Under the pieces are notes generated by a model. The model was not told the origin of the DNA and did not search any database. It saw only the letters and a list, made by a program, of their open reading frames with translations. A stretch of 64,000 nucleotides of DNA, from NCBI RefSeq assembly GCF_036370855.1, contig NC_088110.1:23865501-23929500 (forward strand). Direction: 5' to 3'. The translations under genes and the position numbers were made by a program. This DNA is from Dromaius novaehollandiae (lineage: Eukaryota > Chordata > Aves > Casuariiformes > Dromaiidae). This document shows positions 1 through 14,300 of this stretch, piece by piece; position 1 is the first letter of the stretch, and each line of letters starts with the position of its first letter.

Positions 1-1168
1 ACAAGCAAGCAGAGACAAGACTTGTTCCATCAGTCTAGAGAACATGCCGTTTTCTACGCTATGATTTAGTCTGCATAAACTAAAAAAGCTCTGCTAGTTC
101 TGGAAAGAAAAAAGTTAGATACCTTAAGTTAAACATAATCCACATTTATTGGCAAACGAATAGAGAAATCTAAACTATGCTAGGAATAAATGCCTTATAA
201 CAGCATTAACTTACACTAAGAAGTCATCCCCATCATACATGGGAATAAGAGAATGGTTAGGCACCCAAAAACAACAACCCGCTGTCACTTAAATAGCCTA
301 GGAAGCTACAGGCCTCCCAGTTCTTTAGCCCCGCTGCTTCCAAATTATCCCCCAGACCTGTATTACTCTTTCTGGCGCTCCACTATGAAATGTAATTCAC
401 CTAAGACTGCTGGGTCCTTCCAACCTGGCTCAGTCTCTTCCAAGAAGATGCATAATCAAGCACATACACATCATTTAATGGACAAATGAGCCTAAGTGCA
501 ATACATTCAGCAGCCACTGTCTTGCTTCTGAAAAACACTTCATTACTATTGATACACAGCAAAACATACATTTTAAGCATAGGAGAAAGTGCTTTGATAA
601 AAGCACAGAGCATCATCTCCTCCTTCAGATAACCTGATTTGGTTAGCTATCCAGACATTAAATTTAATATCAACACTTCCAGAATGCCCAAGCTGTTATT
701 TTAGGGCATAGTAAGCTGTTAATTCCTGAACCATTTGACACAGATACAGAATGCACAAATGTGGTTTTTCAAAGCAGAACTGTTCCATGACAATTTTTAG
801 TTCACATATAAGTGAGGAGAAGAAATTGTAAATTCCAGATGCTAAACATTTGCCTGAGCCCCATCTGAAAAGAAACGCATCTCCAATCCAGTTATTCCAT
901 TGTCAGATAATCACAGATGTATAAATAACTTTTTTTAAAACTTAAGTACAGCCACATACATGCAGACATGTAGAAAAAAGGTCCTATGTAGTTCATAAGG
1001 GAAACATTTTAGAAAACATCATCCAGGAAAAGACTGTCAGGTCAACACAGAAACCAGCACAAAATAAGTTCAAGTACAAGGTAGGAGGCAAAGACAACAA
1101 ATGCTATTCTTGGGCACACAAACAAAAGTAAGTAATAGAGGAAGAGCAGCACTATTATAGACTACGGC

Positions 1169-1369
1169 ATGAGCGATATACCGGATGTTGACAAATTAGA
1201 AAGGTTAATAGGAAACCTAGAAGAAATTAATCAAGTGCTAGAAAACTCGGCTACAGAAATTCAAGTTTTTAAACAAAAGACAAGTCAGAAGACTAGACTG
1301 CTCTCTACAAGTACCTGTAGAAAAACAGCAACAGATTCATCTTGCAAAGTTAAATACCAGTTTCTCTAG
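1169..1369 (+). other. Short coiled-coil-like open frame, unknown
   Basis: A 66-codon frame starts MSDIPDVDKLERLIGNLEE and continues with heptad-like spacing of Leu, Ile and Val among acidic and basic residues for about 36 residues, after which the composition turns Ser/Thr/Lys-rich. It lies antisense to the inferred ANKRD11 intron. I see no promoter, splice context, poly-A tail or target-site repeat around it, and I do not recognise the family. It may be a remnant exon, an old retrocopy fragment, or chance. Confidence 0.15.
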
Positions 1370-4300
1370 CTTACATTTGTAGTAATTCATTCTGAAAGTT
1401 TATTTACTACACTTACAAAAAAACAAAACTAAAAAACCAACAGCGATCTAGTGGAATTGCTACCATTTGAGATCTAAAAAGATACGTGATAAGGAAGATG
1501 CCAATAGCCCATCAAAAAGGGTATTCAAAGATGACTTCTGCAGATGAACAAGAGCACCAATCTTTGACAGGTCAAAAAAAATAAAAACAAAAAACACCCA
1601 CCCTGTTGAACTGACTGAAGGCAAGAGTCAAGCTAAAGATCTTGAAGCTTCAGGTTGTCCTAGTTAAGCTCCAAGATGTTGGCCTTCAACAGACCAGTAA
1701 AGACAAGTAGTTTGTTCTCTGGAACTAAACCAATAATTTAAAGTTGGATCACAGCTGCTGTCATATTTAAGGGACATTCTCCTTTTCATTCCTCCTACAT
1801 CCAAGTCTGAAGTGAAGCAAACACACCACTCGTCATTAGACTGCATACCTTCTCCGTAACCTTGCCGAGAGCCCTTTACTCATCCATTCCACTCAAATTC
1901 CTTTTGTCAGTTCTTTAAAGTGAAGAAGAAAGGGTTAAAAATGCAACTCTACTGGGAAGAGATCCCTCCTGCCCCATTATTATTTTTTTTTTTTTTAAGA
2001 GTATGATTCTGCAATTTCTCTTACTCCATGCTCCATTTTAAACACACTGAGAAGATACAGAATATTCTTAAGACGGAGGAGAAAAAAGTGAGAGACAGAC
2101 AGACACATCTGTCACCTTTTACAGAGTCTCAGATATTTGCAATCATGCAATTTAGTGGCAAATTGGATACAGGTTACTATTAATAAACTGAACTATTTCC
2201 TTTCCTTTCTGAAAGCTGATTTGCGAAAAGGATGCAGGCATTCCATTTTTAAAAAACACTAATTAGCCAAGGAGGAGTCAAGGAAGTCACTGCTCAGCCT
2301 TCAAGAATATACACGTAGCCTCTCTCAAAGGGGAAAAAATAGAGTAAAATCCTCCAAGAAGTGCGTGATGATCATCCCCTCCGCACAGCAGGATACAGCC
2401 AGGAAAATCACACGGAGCCACACAAACATCACAACTGGACACCTCTGCAACTCGGACACAGGGCTCTTGTCTTAGGCATGCACAGGTCTCGCTCAAAGGC
2501 TCACAACAGAGAACTCACACTCATGAAAGCGATTACATGACACTGTCACCTGCCATAGCAGCAGACCTGCCTTGATGACCCAGGAGGCTCTCAGAAAACA
2601 ATGCAAAAAATGCAATTGTTAAAACGTGCTCAAGTCTTCAGTTTCCACAGACACACCTTACAATCACCTCAAATTACCTAGCAAGGATAAAGCTTCAAGG
2701 AAGCGCCTCCTTGATTTACACATGCAGTCTTTTCCCTATTGTCTAGGTCCTGGCAAGTTAAGGTCAGGATAAGAAGAGATCCTTTAAAAAAATACCACAT
2801 AAATCAAAAGCATCGACAGCTTCTACAGAATCTGTTCCTTCTATTATGAGCCCTGAACAGGTTTAAGTAGCAGTTGCCATCATTAAAGAATTTGCTCCCC
2901 TCCCATTTTCCATTCATTCTCCCAAAAAATGGAGATCTTAACAGCACCACGCAACCAAGATGAAGCAGACTGCTGCAGTTTTGTTTCAGCTGTAGAAAGC
3001 AAGCTTGGAAAACGGTACGAGGAGGGCACAGCGAACCTCGACCACTAAGAACCACCACGAAGCTGTACGAAGTACAAAAATAAGGAAGTCGAATGTGCTG
3101 TGTACTTCAGCGGTGCCTCCAGCTCCTAAAGAGGGACTTGACTCCAAATGCAGCTCACGTGTTAAAGCAGATCTGAACAGCTCAGCGAGGCTGAAAAGGG
3201 AGATCTCGTGCCCCCTCCCAGCCCCCTCGCCCCCCGATTCTCCTTGGGCTTCTTCTGGAGCCTATCCATAAGCCAGTCCAACTTGCTGGCCCAGCAAAAG
3301 TCTATTCGTTTTCTTCTGCCAGGGTACTGCTCTGCCATTTTAGAAAGCCGATCTAACTTGCACGAGGAGCCAGGAGCCGGCGCGGGCACAGGGAAGGCGG
3401 CCCGGCATCACCCCCTTCCCCGGCACACCGGGGAACCGGCTCAAGCAGCGCCGTGAAACCACACCCCAAGAAAAACCTACAGACACCTAGGGAAAGGGCA
3501 TATCCCTTCCTTCAAAACAGATCGCAAAGCAAATAAACGACACGGAGGGTGGCAAGGAAAACAGACAGAGGACAAAAGGACAACAGAGAGCTGGGATTAA
3601 ACCGGAGTCCCTTGATCCTCAGCCAAATGGCCTACCCATAAACCCGTGCAGCTTCCAGGGCCAATTTAAAATCTTGAGTGTGCGATACTTTAGGTTATAA
3701 AATCATATTTAGACACATATTTGAAGTGTTCTTTGCTCTGCTGGTGGCTAAAAACAATTCCTTTGTCATCAAATCTTGCTTCAGCAAGCTGACGTGACGT
3801 TTTTAACTCAGGAAATAAGATAATTATGGTTCAAGGTAAACAACTACAACCGTGCATCATAAACGGTTTCTAATTTTAAGCCTGAGTCCCTCTAATGCCA
3901 GCCACATTTTAAAGAAAGTTTCCTTGTAAATTGTCCAGATGGTCTAAGGAGCTGGTGACTGAGCCCTGCTGCCAGTTGCCATCAGAGGAGGTGTCCGGGA
4001 AAGGCACGCAGGTGTCCTCTCCACCGAGCGCGCAGAACCCGAGCGAATGCAGCAGGCGAGCTGCCACGGCAAACTGGGTCAAAGTAAACCCCAAGACGAG
4101 AAGAGAGAAAACACACAGCAAACCTTGAATAGCTTGAGAGGTAAAAACTGTCTCGTCTCTTTTAGGAAAGAAGCAGAAAACAATAAACTTTGAAATCAAA
4201 GCTACACATACTTAAGCAGTGTTTGCTGCAAGTCATTCTGTATCGAGAACTTAACCCCCCCCCCGAGAGCTTCGCCAATGGCAGAAAGAGTAAGAATTCA

Positions 4301-7300
4301 GGTTATAACTTGCTGCTAGAATTTCAACTATTGAGTTGTTCAGCACAAAGCAGTAAACTCGCCCGTAGCCAGCCGTGCTGTGTCTAAACTAGCCCTCGCG
4401 CCGCTGCTACCAGAAAGCGTCCTCGGAAGCCACCTGGAAACAGCTAAACCTGACAACGCACAGAAGCATCGCCGCCGACCCCGTAAGGCACTCGGGCTCG
4501 AGCACAGCAGCTCGACTGGTTCAAAACTAAGATGAGATATGGAGGGCAGCAAGTTCTCTACCTAAAAGATGAATCATAACATACGGAGGTAGCAATAACT
4601 CTAAGTACTGTTTATAGGTGTCAGACTGGTAGGCTTTCATTTTTTCCCCTCATAAAAAAAGGAAGTGCTAGATTACAACCAAATGAGCACAACCGAACGA
4701 AGGAATGCAGCAGAGCAGACCAGAGCTGAGACAAGGCGCGCTTAACCCGCTTCGCCTGGGCTCAAAACTGTTTAAACAGAATCAGGTAGTGAAGTCTGTG
4801 TAAACTGGGAGAGATTGTTCCTCCAAAGCTTTGCATCACCACGAGCTTTCGAACAACTCCACCCCATTTCAGCTGTTGTCAGAGAGGGAATTCCAGCTCG
4901 AACTACTTCCACCCCAGTTTCTTCTGTCTGAAGAAGCAAAACAGGAATAGTGGACAGCAAGAATACAGAATACTGTTTATTCCCAGAATAGTTCACCTGA
5001 TAATACAGGTCTCCTTTTTAAAGGAAAGTTTAACACACTCTTGAGAAGCCTATTGCACAGCAACGCGAACGTATTTTTAGACAAAAGCATGTGAAGGCGG
5101 CAGGGAGGTGGGCACGCTCGCAGGGTAAAGCCAGCCTGCTGCGGTTCATCTCCGCCGTGGAGAGGGCAGCGCCAGGGAGGCTGCCCAGAGCAGGGGACCG
5201 CTCACCCCGCCTGGAAGAAATCCCCCCCTCGACCACACACCGGCCAGCTTCCTCGGGACCCGCCCCGAAGTGCCAGCTACGCCCACGCCAGCAGCGCCCA
5301 GGCCACGATGGGAAGCGCTCCTCCCTTCCGATAACCTGCTAGAACCAACGGGCCCAAATTCAGCCTCGTCTCCAAAGCGCAACGCGGGATGCAGGCTGGC
5401 TCAAAGTCTGCCCAAGCGCCCAAGAAAAGAGGGGGCAGAATGACAGTTTGGCTTTAGGGCTTTGTTTGTGACTAGCACTTCTTCCTGACCTCTGATAGGT
5501 AACGTATTAGCTGTCAGACCAAAACCCAGTGCAAATCAGTGAACCTTTAAATACGCTCAGTTTCAGAGCGAAGTTTTAGAAAGAGCCAAATCCTCTCTCT
5601 CCCCGCCAGCAAAGCCATTCTGTTCTTCTGCTTAACAAATGAATGTTTAACTGAATAATCAGGTAACAGAGGCTATTCAATGAATTCCACAAAAGGTAAC
5701 TTAGCCACCGCATGCGCGAGTCTATGCGTGCAGCTATGCTTACACTGCAATTCATCAAGCAACCCTTCAGGAGGGCACGGGGGGGACACGACTCTCAAAG
5801 ACTGGCTAAGTTAGCGGCCTCAGACCTGGAAAGCGACAAAGAGCTTAAGCTGTCTTCAAGTTAGCTGTCCTGTACACTCATATATAGGCTATAGGGTCAT
5901 GCTTTCTTTAAAAACAAGTTTAACAGACTGCCCAGTTACGCTCCATCAACACAATGTCACCCCTTGACTTGAAACACTGCCAAGACAGCAATCATCTACC
6001 TCCACCTTCAGCTCCACACGACGCTGTTCCTAGCATACCTGGAAAACAGCTCAACTCAGCACCAGCACAAAAATTTGTTTCCTAATATTTTGCTATGTTA
6101 TTCCATATTTTAATTCTTAGCTCTTAAGTAAAATACTTCCCACTCATAAAGCCTTTGGTTTAGAACAGTTGATTTTGAGGTAGCTGAAGCTGAACAAAAT
6201 TGGAATAAAATTCAGATAAAATTTGTGAATTACAAAAGAGTAAGCGTTCGTGATTTCATAAATTGCCAGCAAGCCTGAACATCCTATTTGATACCTTAGT
6301 AATGCTGGCATTTCGGGATGCTGGAATATGTTATCTACCCCCTTCAAAGAGGTACATTTGAGTATCCCAAATTTGTCACTAACCACCACAAATAAATGGT
6401 TGCTTTTGAATGCTTAGGCAACAACATGCAGAGAAACAGAAGACATACCCTCCCCTCCATCACGCCCATGGACAGTTACCGTGTCACTGTCATCTGTTCC
6501 AGAGAGGTGACGAGACTGCTCCATACACACAGCGTATATTGTGCACGGTGCTTACACATCACAGAAAATTGTTGCTTGTAACAGCTCACAACACTAAAAC
6601 ATGGTATGTAGGTATAACAAAAATAAAACTTGATACAGCCCTGCCTCCCCTCCTCATCCCTACCTCCTCCAAATGCTTTAAATAGGATGTTATCACTGTT
6701 TATACACCATTACAGGAAAATGGTTAGTTTCTTAATGCTTCATTGCAGAACAAAACGTTACTCAATTTATTCCATAAGGTATCAAGAAATAATTGTGAGA
6801 CCATATGCATCTAAAAGTATCCACATGCTAGAAAAATCTGGAATTATGCATCAGACAATTGGCCACTAACCACAGAGAAAGGGAAAGAAAGGGCCAACAT
6901 ACGAGTTTTCTTGAAATCCTAAAGCAAAACGAAAAATCCATTTTGAGCAATCTGGTTCTGGGAGCAAGTGAAATCCACGTCTCTGAGTTACAGTTTAAGG
7001 TTTCTGCCATAAAAGTACACAGACTAAAAAAATTTGATGCGGTTTTCCCTTCGTTAGCTCATCCTGTTAAGCAAAAATGAATCATTTGCCAGATGGGGAG
7101 TTCAATTTGAACTGCTGCCAGCGACACCACCATGATACTTGTCTTCCTGGTAGCTGGAAGGCAAACAGTACCGAGAATTCAAGAAGCCATCAGATTCGAT
7201 TTCTTATGCATCCTAAATCATAAAATACCTGAGCACAGATACTCTGTCTCCTAGAGATCATGTTGTACTTTACACTTCAAGTCACGGTAAAGAGAAGAAA

Positions 7301-10031
7301 CCACCCAAAGCCCCGGCCCCCTTCAGAAGAGGGCAAAGCCCAGCACCACGCTACGCGCTCTGACGACTGCTCCTTGCCTGTTCTGCTAGCTCCCCTGGCC
7401 TGTACGGTGACGGAGGGATCATTTCTAAAGCCCTAAATCACCTCCGCCCTGCGATGGTCCACTGTCTTCAGCTGCAAAATCAGCTTCCTCTGCCAGCTGC
7501 AGTAGACATATATAATCCTCACATCTGCATTTTCTGCGCCTGGGGGTTCATCGGCAGAAGTAAATCAGATGGAAAGGTAGGCAGAGTTCAGCAGAAGAGC
7601 AGCTGTGGCACGAGACAGACAGGGACAAGGATGCCAGAAATGAGAGCAGCAAAACAGACCCAAAATCGACAGGCAGCCAACAAATATGACTAAAATTCCC
7701 TTTCTACCTGCTCTTAGCCAAAAGGAAACATTTCTTCTTATAAGCATGATCAGCTGCTTTGCTATCACTCTGTTAGACAAAGCACATTGTTCTTAGGCGC
7801 AAGGCTTAGTGTCATAGGAAAGGTGTTTACCTAGCTGCAATAACCACCATAAAGACACAGATACATTATGAAAAGCAAGTCAACTTTCTTTATACTCAGA
7901 AGGATAAAAAGAGTTTCATTCTCATGCTTCAAATGAGAAAAATCCTAAATTGAACAATATAGCATAGGAAAGAATGTTACTAGTTAGGTTGTTATTGCAA
8001 ATGAAATCAAAACTGAAAATGAAGTCTAACTCGCATTAAATTTAAGTAAATCTATCCAATTCCAGAATCACCATAATACATAGGCAGTTCTTACGGCCAA
8101 ACTTCTGCAGAAGAAAAAAGCACACTTGATGACTGAATATTAATCTGAGGTACCACAGGCATCTCACAGTTTATATAAATAAAGTGCCTCCTGCAAATAA
8201 TCATGGTTCCCTCAGTGAGAACTGCAGCACGATTAACAGAGGTCCATTATAAAGGCAATGCATAACCTAGCTCCTGTTAGTAGTCACTGCCACATTGGAC
8301 TGTTTCTATAGCAACCAGGGAGGAAAATATAAAGCAAATTACAGTTAAATGAAAATTATTCTCCATGACAATATATGTAAATGCAGCAACGTTTGCAAGG
8401 CCATTCTCGATAAAATGTTTATATTCACACGTGTTGACAAAAATAAGTAAAATGCTAGGTATAACAGCTAATAGATCACCAAAAATAAGGATCATAGTTT
8501 TACTTTCAAGTTTTTATACATTTAGAATAAAATTATTCAAGCTCACAGAATGGCAAGTAAATAACCTTAACAAAGGTATCTGCACATTTATCTACAGTAT
8601 ACATTCCCCGAGAAACAGTTTCTCAGCAGATGTAACATCCATGCTTTGAATGTTGTGATCCTTTAATTTTCATGGCCGCAGACAAAGAGCACATTTATAC
8701 CTCTCCATCCCAGGAGAAAATGTTTTAAACAAGAGGCTAAGTCACTCAGAATATTTATAGAGATCTGACTGAAACTGGAATAGTGACTTATTTTAACCAG
8801 TTATAACTCACTTATTGAAAACCTGAAAAGTGTTTTATACCGCAGAATTTGTAGTGTTCATTCTATAACTAGGAGACTGTCATACTTCACTACAGCTTAA
8901 GAGCAGCACAGGTCAATGAGACTATGTTGTCATGTAATCTTGCAAAAGGCGACAGTTAAAGCTTAAAAAAACCTATCCTATTCTTCCACCATGACCGCTT
9001 AGCCCAAACAGTGCTCATTTTAGATAATACATCTCGGTTTTTAAATATCTTCTGAAACATTAATAAAGTTAATTAGAATGAGTCTCATGCAAGAGGCAGC
9101 CATTTATTTATTTTTCAGTTCAGTTGGCTCACACCTCAAAGAAAAGCCTGAAATAAGAAAGTAGGTTATAAACTGACTTACAGTCTCTTTTCTGCTCTGA
9201 AGCGCCACGTTTTAAGAACAGTTTAGAAAACTGCGCTGGAAAAAAGGCACCCCTTCTCAACTGCATTTCACAATTCACCCTGCCAAGTTCCTTTCCCGTG
9301 GAAACGGCCTAACTGCTCTGCAAGCAACACAGGTGCAAGTCTTCTTGGGAAGCAGCAGAAAGAACACAAGGCACTTTTCAAAACCAATTTCAGTGAGCTG
9401 GGAGCACAGAAGATAGCATTCACTCAGCTGGCACATTGAACTCGCTCTGTACGTGCTCCTCCTGACCTCTGCATCTGTCTTTTGCCTCCACCTCCAGAAC
9501 AACACTTGAATCATGAGGATCATAACTTTTTATGATAGTGGGAAAACTGCAATATTCTCCCCAAGTTCACTCCACCCCGTATATAAAACTGCTCATCGGT
9601 TCAACCATAAAGCAAACCACCTTCTTTGAAGTTTGACTGTAAGCCCTGTGCATATTATAGTGCAAGCAAAAAAAAATGCAGTGTATTAACATTTTACATA
9701 ACCACAATCATGGAAAGCATCATTTGTTAATCATTTGCTGCAACTGTTGAGAAAAACAAGTTAGGTCAGAAAGTACCCAGGTAACAAAAACCTTTACAGG
9801 TTAGCTGAAGTTACCCACAAGCACCAAATTCACATACCACCAAAAACACTCCAGTCCTGCTCCACTCTCCCTGAAGACCATTTGCTGCAGAGCCCATAGC
9901 AGCACTGCAATTATCATTTCAGCTAACGTGGTCACTGGTCTCAGTACAACCACGATTCCCTCCACGTTTCTCTCTGCAACAACATACAGACTACCTCCGT
10001 GCAATGCACTGCAAACAGCTACAAATCTTAG

Positions 10032-10034
<3 letters not shown>

Positions 10035-10073
<39 letters not shown>
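10035..10073 (+). repeat. A39 homopolymer
   Basis: An uninterrupted run of 39 A residues, much longer than any other in the window. It is bracketed by the similar 13-mers GCTACAAATCTTA (before) and GCTGCAAATCTAA (after), 11 of 13 identical. A short (CAG)5 run follows at about 10,096. This could be a retroposition scar or simple slippage. No poly-A signal precedes it. Confidence 0.9.
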
Positions 10074-10076
<3 letters not shown>

Positions 10077-11082
10077 TGCAAATCTAACTACGGCAGCAGC
10101 AGCAGCAGTTGCTAGGCTCTCTTTAAAACCTGCAATAATTGCCATGATTGGTTTTCTACCGAAGCTCCTTGCTACAGTGGTTGAGTGTTCCTTTCACAAC
10201 AGAGAACTTTTAAAACCGTAAGGCTGCACATCTGCAAGTGAGCATTTAAACAGCAAGTATTTAAATTCTATGCACAAATCTGATTATGCATACATACACC
10301 ACCCCTGCTAGGCTTCAAGCAGACGGATCCCACCAGGCCAGACCGCCTCTCAGGATGCCAGAGCTATGAAGTGAGGTACCATGCTTCCTGCTGACGTGCG
10401 CTGCATCCTCTTGCAGAGGACTGGCTTTCCCCTTACAGTGGCAGAATATATCCACTTTAGAAATCTAAGTCATTTTCTTAGCAAATGTAAGCTAACGTGT
10501 GCTAACATGAAGTAAAATTCTAGAGACCATGCAGCTTTCGTGCTCTAGCAAACTGAAGGGAATCCACGGGAAAGCCAGGCTCCGAAGCAACACAGAGCAC
10601 GCAGCACCGCCAGCAGACCTCCCGTGCACCTCCTCTGTTCTCGCACGCTGCATCTCGTGAGCCAGCACCAGACGGACAAAACAACAGCTCTCCGAAGAGA
10701 CCGATCCGGAGGACTCTTGCTGATTTCAGCTACCTGCCCTGCTCCATAAGGATGAATTCTGCCTACAACCAGTACCGGTAACGTCGTGGAACCGAACCCC
10801 ATTGTTCTAAATACAGGACAAATCCTTAAGGCAGACAGCAATTCAAAGAGCTGATCTAACCAAAGACGACAGGCGGGGGCAGAGACACGGAAGAGGTAAC
10901 AAGCTGTTAGCCATAAGCATAACAGCCATACTATAGCAGACCCGGTACTGCTGCCCCCCAAACAACTCTCATCACCAGCAGAAGCGTCCAAGTCCTAAAA
11001 TCCTTCACTTCTCAGTGCTACTGCAGCTTTACTCCATCTTCAAGCAGTTTCCTCCCACTATGGGAAAAAAAGACCAAAAAAA

Positions 11083-11386
11083 CCACCCACCACACAAGGC
11101 CCAGATCTTGAGAGGGTGTCAGAAGTGCAGGATGATCTCAGAAAAAAGGAGAAGGGCAGGAACAGAAGGGAGAAAACATCCAGAGGTAGAAAAGCTAAAA
11201 TTAGAGATGAGAATTCTGGATGATGAGGACCAGGGGAGGAAGACCAAGGCGAGGGCGGAAAGCAGAGAAGATTCTCTGGAGTGTAGGATGACTCCCAGGA
11301 AGGGAGAGGGACAGATAAAAGGGAAAAGAAATATTACAGTGAGTGAAGCAGGGGAAGCTAGCAGACAGAAGAGACTGCATAAATAA
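11083..11386 (+). other. Purine-rich strand-asymmetric block
   Basis: About 300 bp are strongly purine-rich on the plus strand, made of GA, AG and AAG clusters with few pyrimidine runs. That makes them pyrimidine-rich on the presumed ANKRD11 sense strand. A 123-codon frame from 11,015 to 11,386 spans it, but its Lys/Glu/Arg-rich product is what any purine-rich strand encodes, so I do not call a gene. Confidence 0.45.
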
Positions 11387-14300
11387 ATTCAGCATTTTCA
11401 GACTACAACGTGTAGCTTTCTAACTAAAAAGCAATACTCAGCACACTAGGAAAAAGCCACAGAGGTGACTTCTCATCTGATCTTTTCTCCTTTGGATGAG
11501 GGCTAGCTGAAAGGCAACTCAGCTCTCACCACCAAACAAGTTAAACACCCCAGTTCCAGTGCTAATCACAAGGGAAGGCAATTTAATTCACCAACACTGC
11601 CCACAACATAGAGCAGCTTTGAGTAATATAGGGCACCTCAGATCACAGTTCAAAAGTCAAAAGCCTTCTGGGTTGCCAGCAAAATTGAGTCCTTCAAACA
11701 GATCAGAGACCTGGACAATCTGTGAACGGTGCCCTGACGTCTACCAAGAGGCATGCCAGAGCAAGGACAGGAACCAGGGCAGATACTGCAGCCATCCGCT
11801 ACTCTAATTCTCAACAAAAAACTAGCGTATTCTCAAGCCTCCTCTACATGAAATACCAGGTATCTTCATCTCTAAAAGAGAATAATACCTGTGACTGTGG
11901 AAAATGGTAAGCTGTCTTAAATTTAGCCACTGCTGGCTTAATGAGCCTAAGAGCTCTTAGGAGAGAACTCGATGCCACAAAGTTGTGTCTCAATCCAATA
12001 TGCTTCATAGTCAATGCAGAAGAGTAAGGAAATAGCATCTCTCTCGCTAATTATGTAAGCTGTCATGATGAATCAGGCATTCCTTTGATCTGATGCACTC
12101 TGCACAGGTTCTGCTCCACTAGTACCAAATGACAGTGAGTCGGCCAGCTACTACCCTGAACGGACAAACTGCAAGGAGAGCCAGAGGAATGGTTTGAGAC
12201 TTGGAGGAAATGCCCAGGAGTGAGGGGAGCCTGAAGCACGGCCAATCTATTTAGGTAAGTTCTGAGACCTTTCTGAACCGGTACAACAAGAAACTGCATG
12301 AGCTGCAGTCAAAAGTCCATCTGCAAGGAGCGAGGGTTTCATTTTCAAAGCTAGTTAGCACATTTAACTCCCTCAGACTGTTCAGAAAGGTAAGGCTTCA
12401 CACCAAAATATCCAGTTTTGTTCATTGTAGGCCTACTGTCTAGTTTGGATAAACATCTCTCCCTGTGCCTAGCTGCAAGATGAAACCAAGGAGACAGCCA
12501 GCTGTGGGAAGCAGCCAAATGCTGCAGCTAGAGCACAGGCTCCCACAGCGGTATTTAAACTACTGTATCACAGTCACGAACAGGATGTTTATTCCCACGC
12601 GCGCACACCTTTCCCCACATCTACCTATATCTCTTCCCAATATCGGCATGGCTAATCTCATCCATGTATCTGAACATACAACTACAGCACACCTTCGCGC
12701 AGAGGCTTACATTCTTAGAGCAGTTAAAACCCGAAGCAATGACAGTGTGTCACAGTCCACATGGTAAGCGCTATCTTATGATAACACTGACATTTCATAA
12801 TCTGCACTTGCCATCATTTTGCATACGGAGTTGAAAAGACCACACAAAGTGTAAAGTCTACTTGAGCGATTATTACTTTTCATGGGATACAGTCCTGCTG
12901 ACTGTGGCTGTGACAATCAGAACTGTTACCTCCTCAGTGCACAAGGCAGTTATCAGGAGACCATTCCCAAGGGAGAACTTCTTGGAACTTTATCTTGCCT
13001 CCTCTTGGATCTAAATAACTTGGAAAAAACCCCAGCTCCTTACTAGTAATTCAGAGATCCTGGTACAATGTGTTTACGCAGACCAGGTCATAGGATAGGC
13101 TGGAAAGTGTAAGCAGGATATAGTTTTTACTGCTCTGAACTACTGCCCACATAAGCTGATAACACTTTGTGCACTAATTCACTCTGGAAAAGCTTTTGTG
13201 TGTGCTTTATTTAAAATAAAGAGGCATAAAGAACTGTGGTTAAGGTTTTTATATGTTAATAATGAAGTTCCCATTCATCCAATTTTCCTTTAATGCTTTT
13301 TTTAAAAAAAAAAACAAAGCAAAAAACAAAAACAGAGTTCCTAATTACACATACTTTCATTTCACTGCAAGATATTCAAAGCAGCACAGTATTTTCAAAA
13401 ATCCAGCTTTTCAGCCGCTTGCTGTACAGGTTGCCAAACCTTCAGGGACAGCTTGTTACCTCCGAACTGTGGTTAATTTTTTAGACACTAACATCTCCCT
13501 TGTTTTGCCACGTTTTGTGATAAAATTTTAACACCTTCATGTTATTGTAAAAGCAAATGATTTTAGATCTTTTCTATACTGCAAAACTGTCAGTCAGTTC
13601 AGAAAAATTACAGTCAGCTCCCTTCAAGATTTGTGCTTCGCTCCCCGACTACCTAGATCCATTTAACCACCCTGCAGTGACGCCCTGCAGACGCTGACGT
13701 CGCCAGGTGAGAATCGGAAGTCTAGCAGCAGAGTTAGGACCACCCGAACACTTTTCTTGGAGCAAACCAGAGGCAATAGAAGAGGAAAGAAGATGCTTTC
13801 TCATTGTTCACATGGAAGAAAAAGGTCAGTTTTCTCAATACGTACTGGAGAAAAAGCTTATTTTATAATCATTTTCTACCCTTTCTATTTTCAAAGGGTT
13901 TCTTAAGTTTTTATCGATAAAGAAACAGACGTGGGATTTACGCGGGAACAGGGCACCAGCCCAGCTCCCCTGCACCTGATCCAGATCTGCGACAGCAGAA
14001 CCCACTTCATGTTTCAGCATTTCCAAAATATTTGGAAAAAAACATTGAACGTTGTAATCTTTGGTTTACTAATACAAAGATAACATACAACCAATATTTT
14101 GCTTCAGTGGAAGATTTATTTCAAAATACTCATCAGATAAGTTGGGTTTCCTTAGATCAGGGGTGGGGGGAGGCTGCCTATGGATTTTCAGGGGATAAAT
14201 AATTCAATGCATGAATGCCAAGGGCAGCACTGCACACTGAAGCCTTGCACACATCCGTATGGCAGGGACAATGCAGACAGTAATATATGCTTCACATCAC

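Noticed and set aside
5709-5718. CCGCATGCGC, NRF-1-like
   Set aside because: One mismatch from the palindromic consensus and outside any CpG island or start site. Likely chance.
9801-10221. Overlapping frames around the A39 run (poly-Lys or poly-Phe proteins)
   Set aside because: They are created by the homopolymer. The flanking residues match nothing I recognise.
11015-11386. 123-codon Lys/Glu-rich frame
   Set aside because: It is a by-product of purine-rich sequence, with no family resemblance or splice context.
14157-14180. CAGGGGTGGGG, like a hAT transposon end
   Set aside because: No inverted partner or 8-bp target duplication was found nearby. G-rich chance match.
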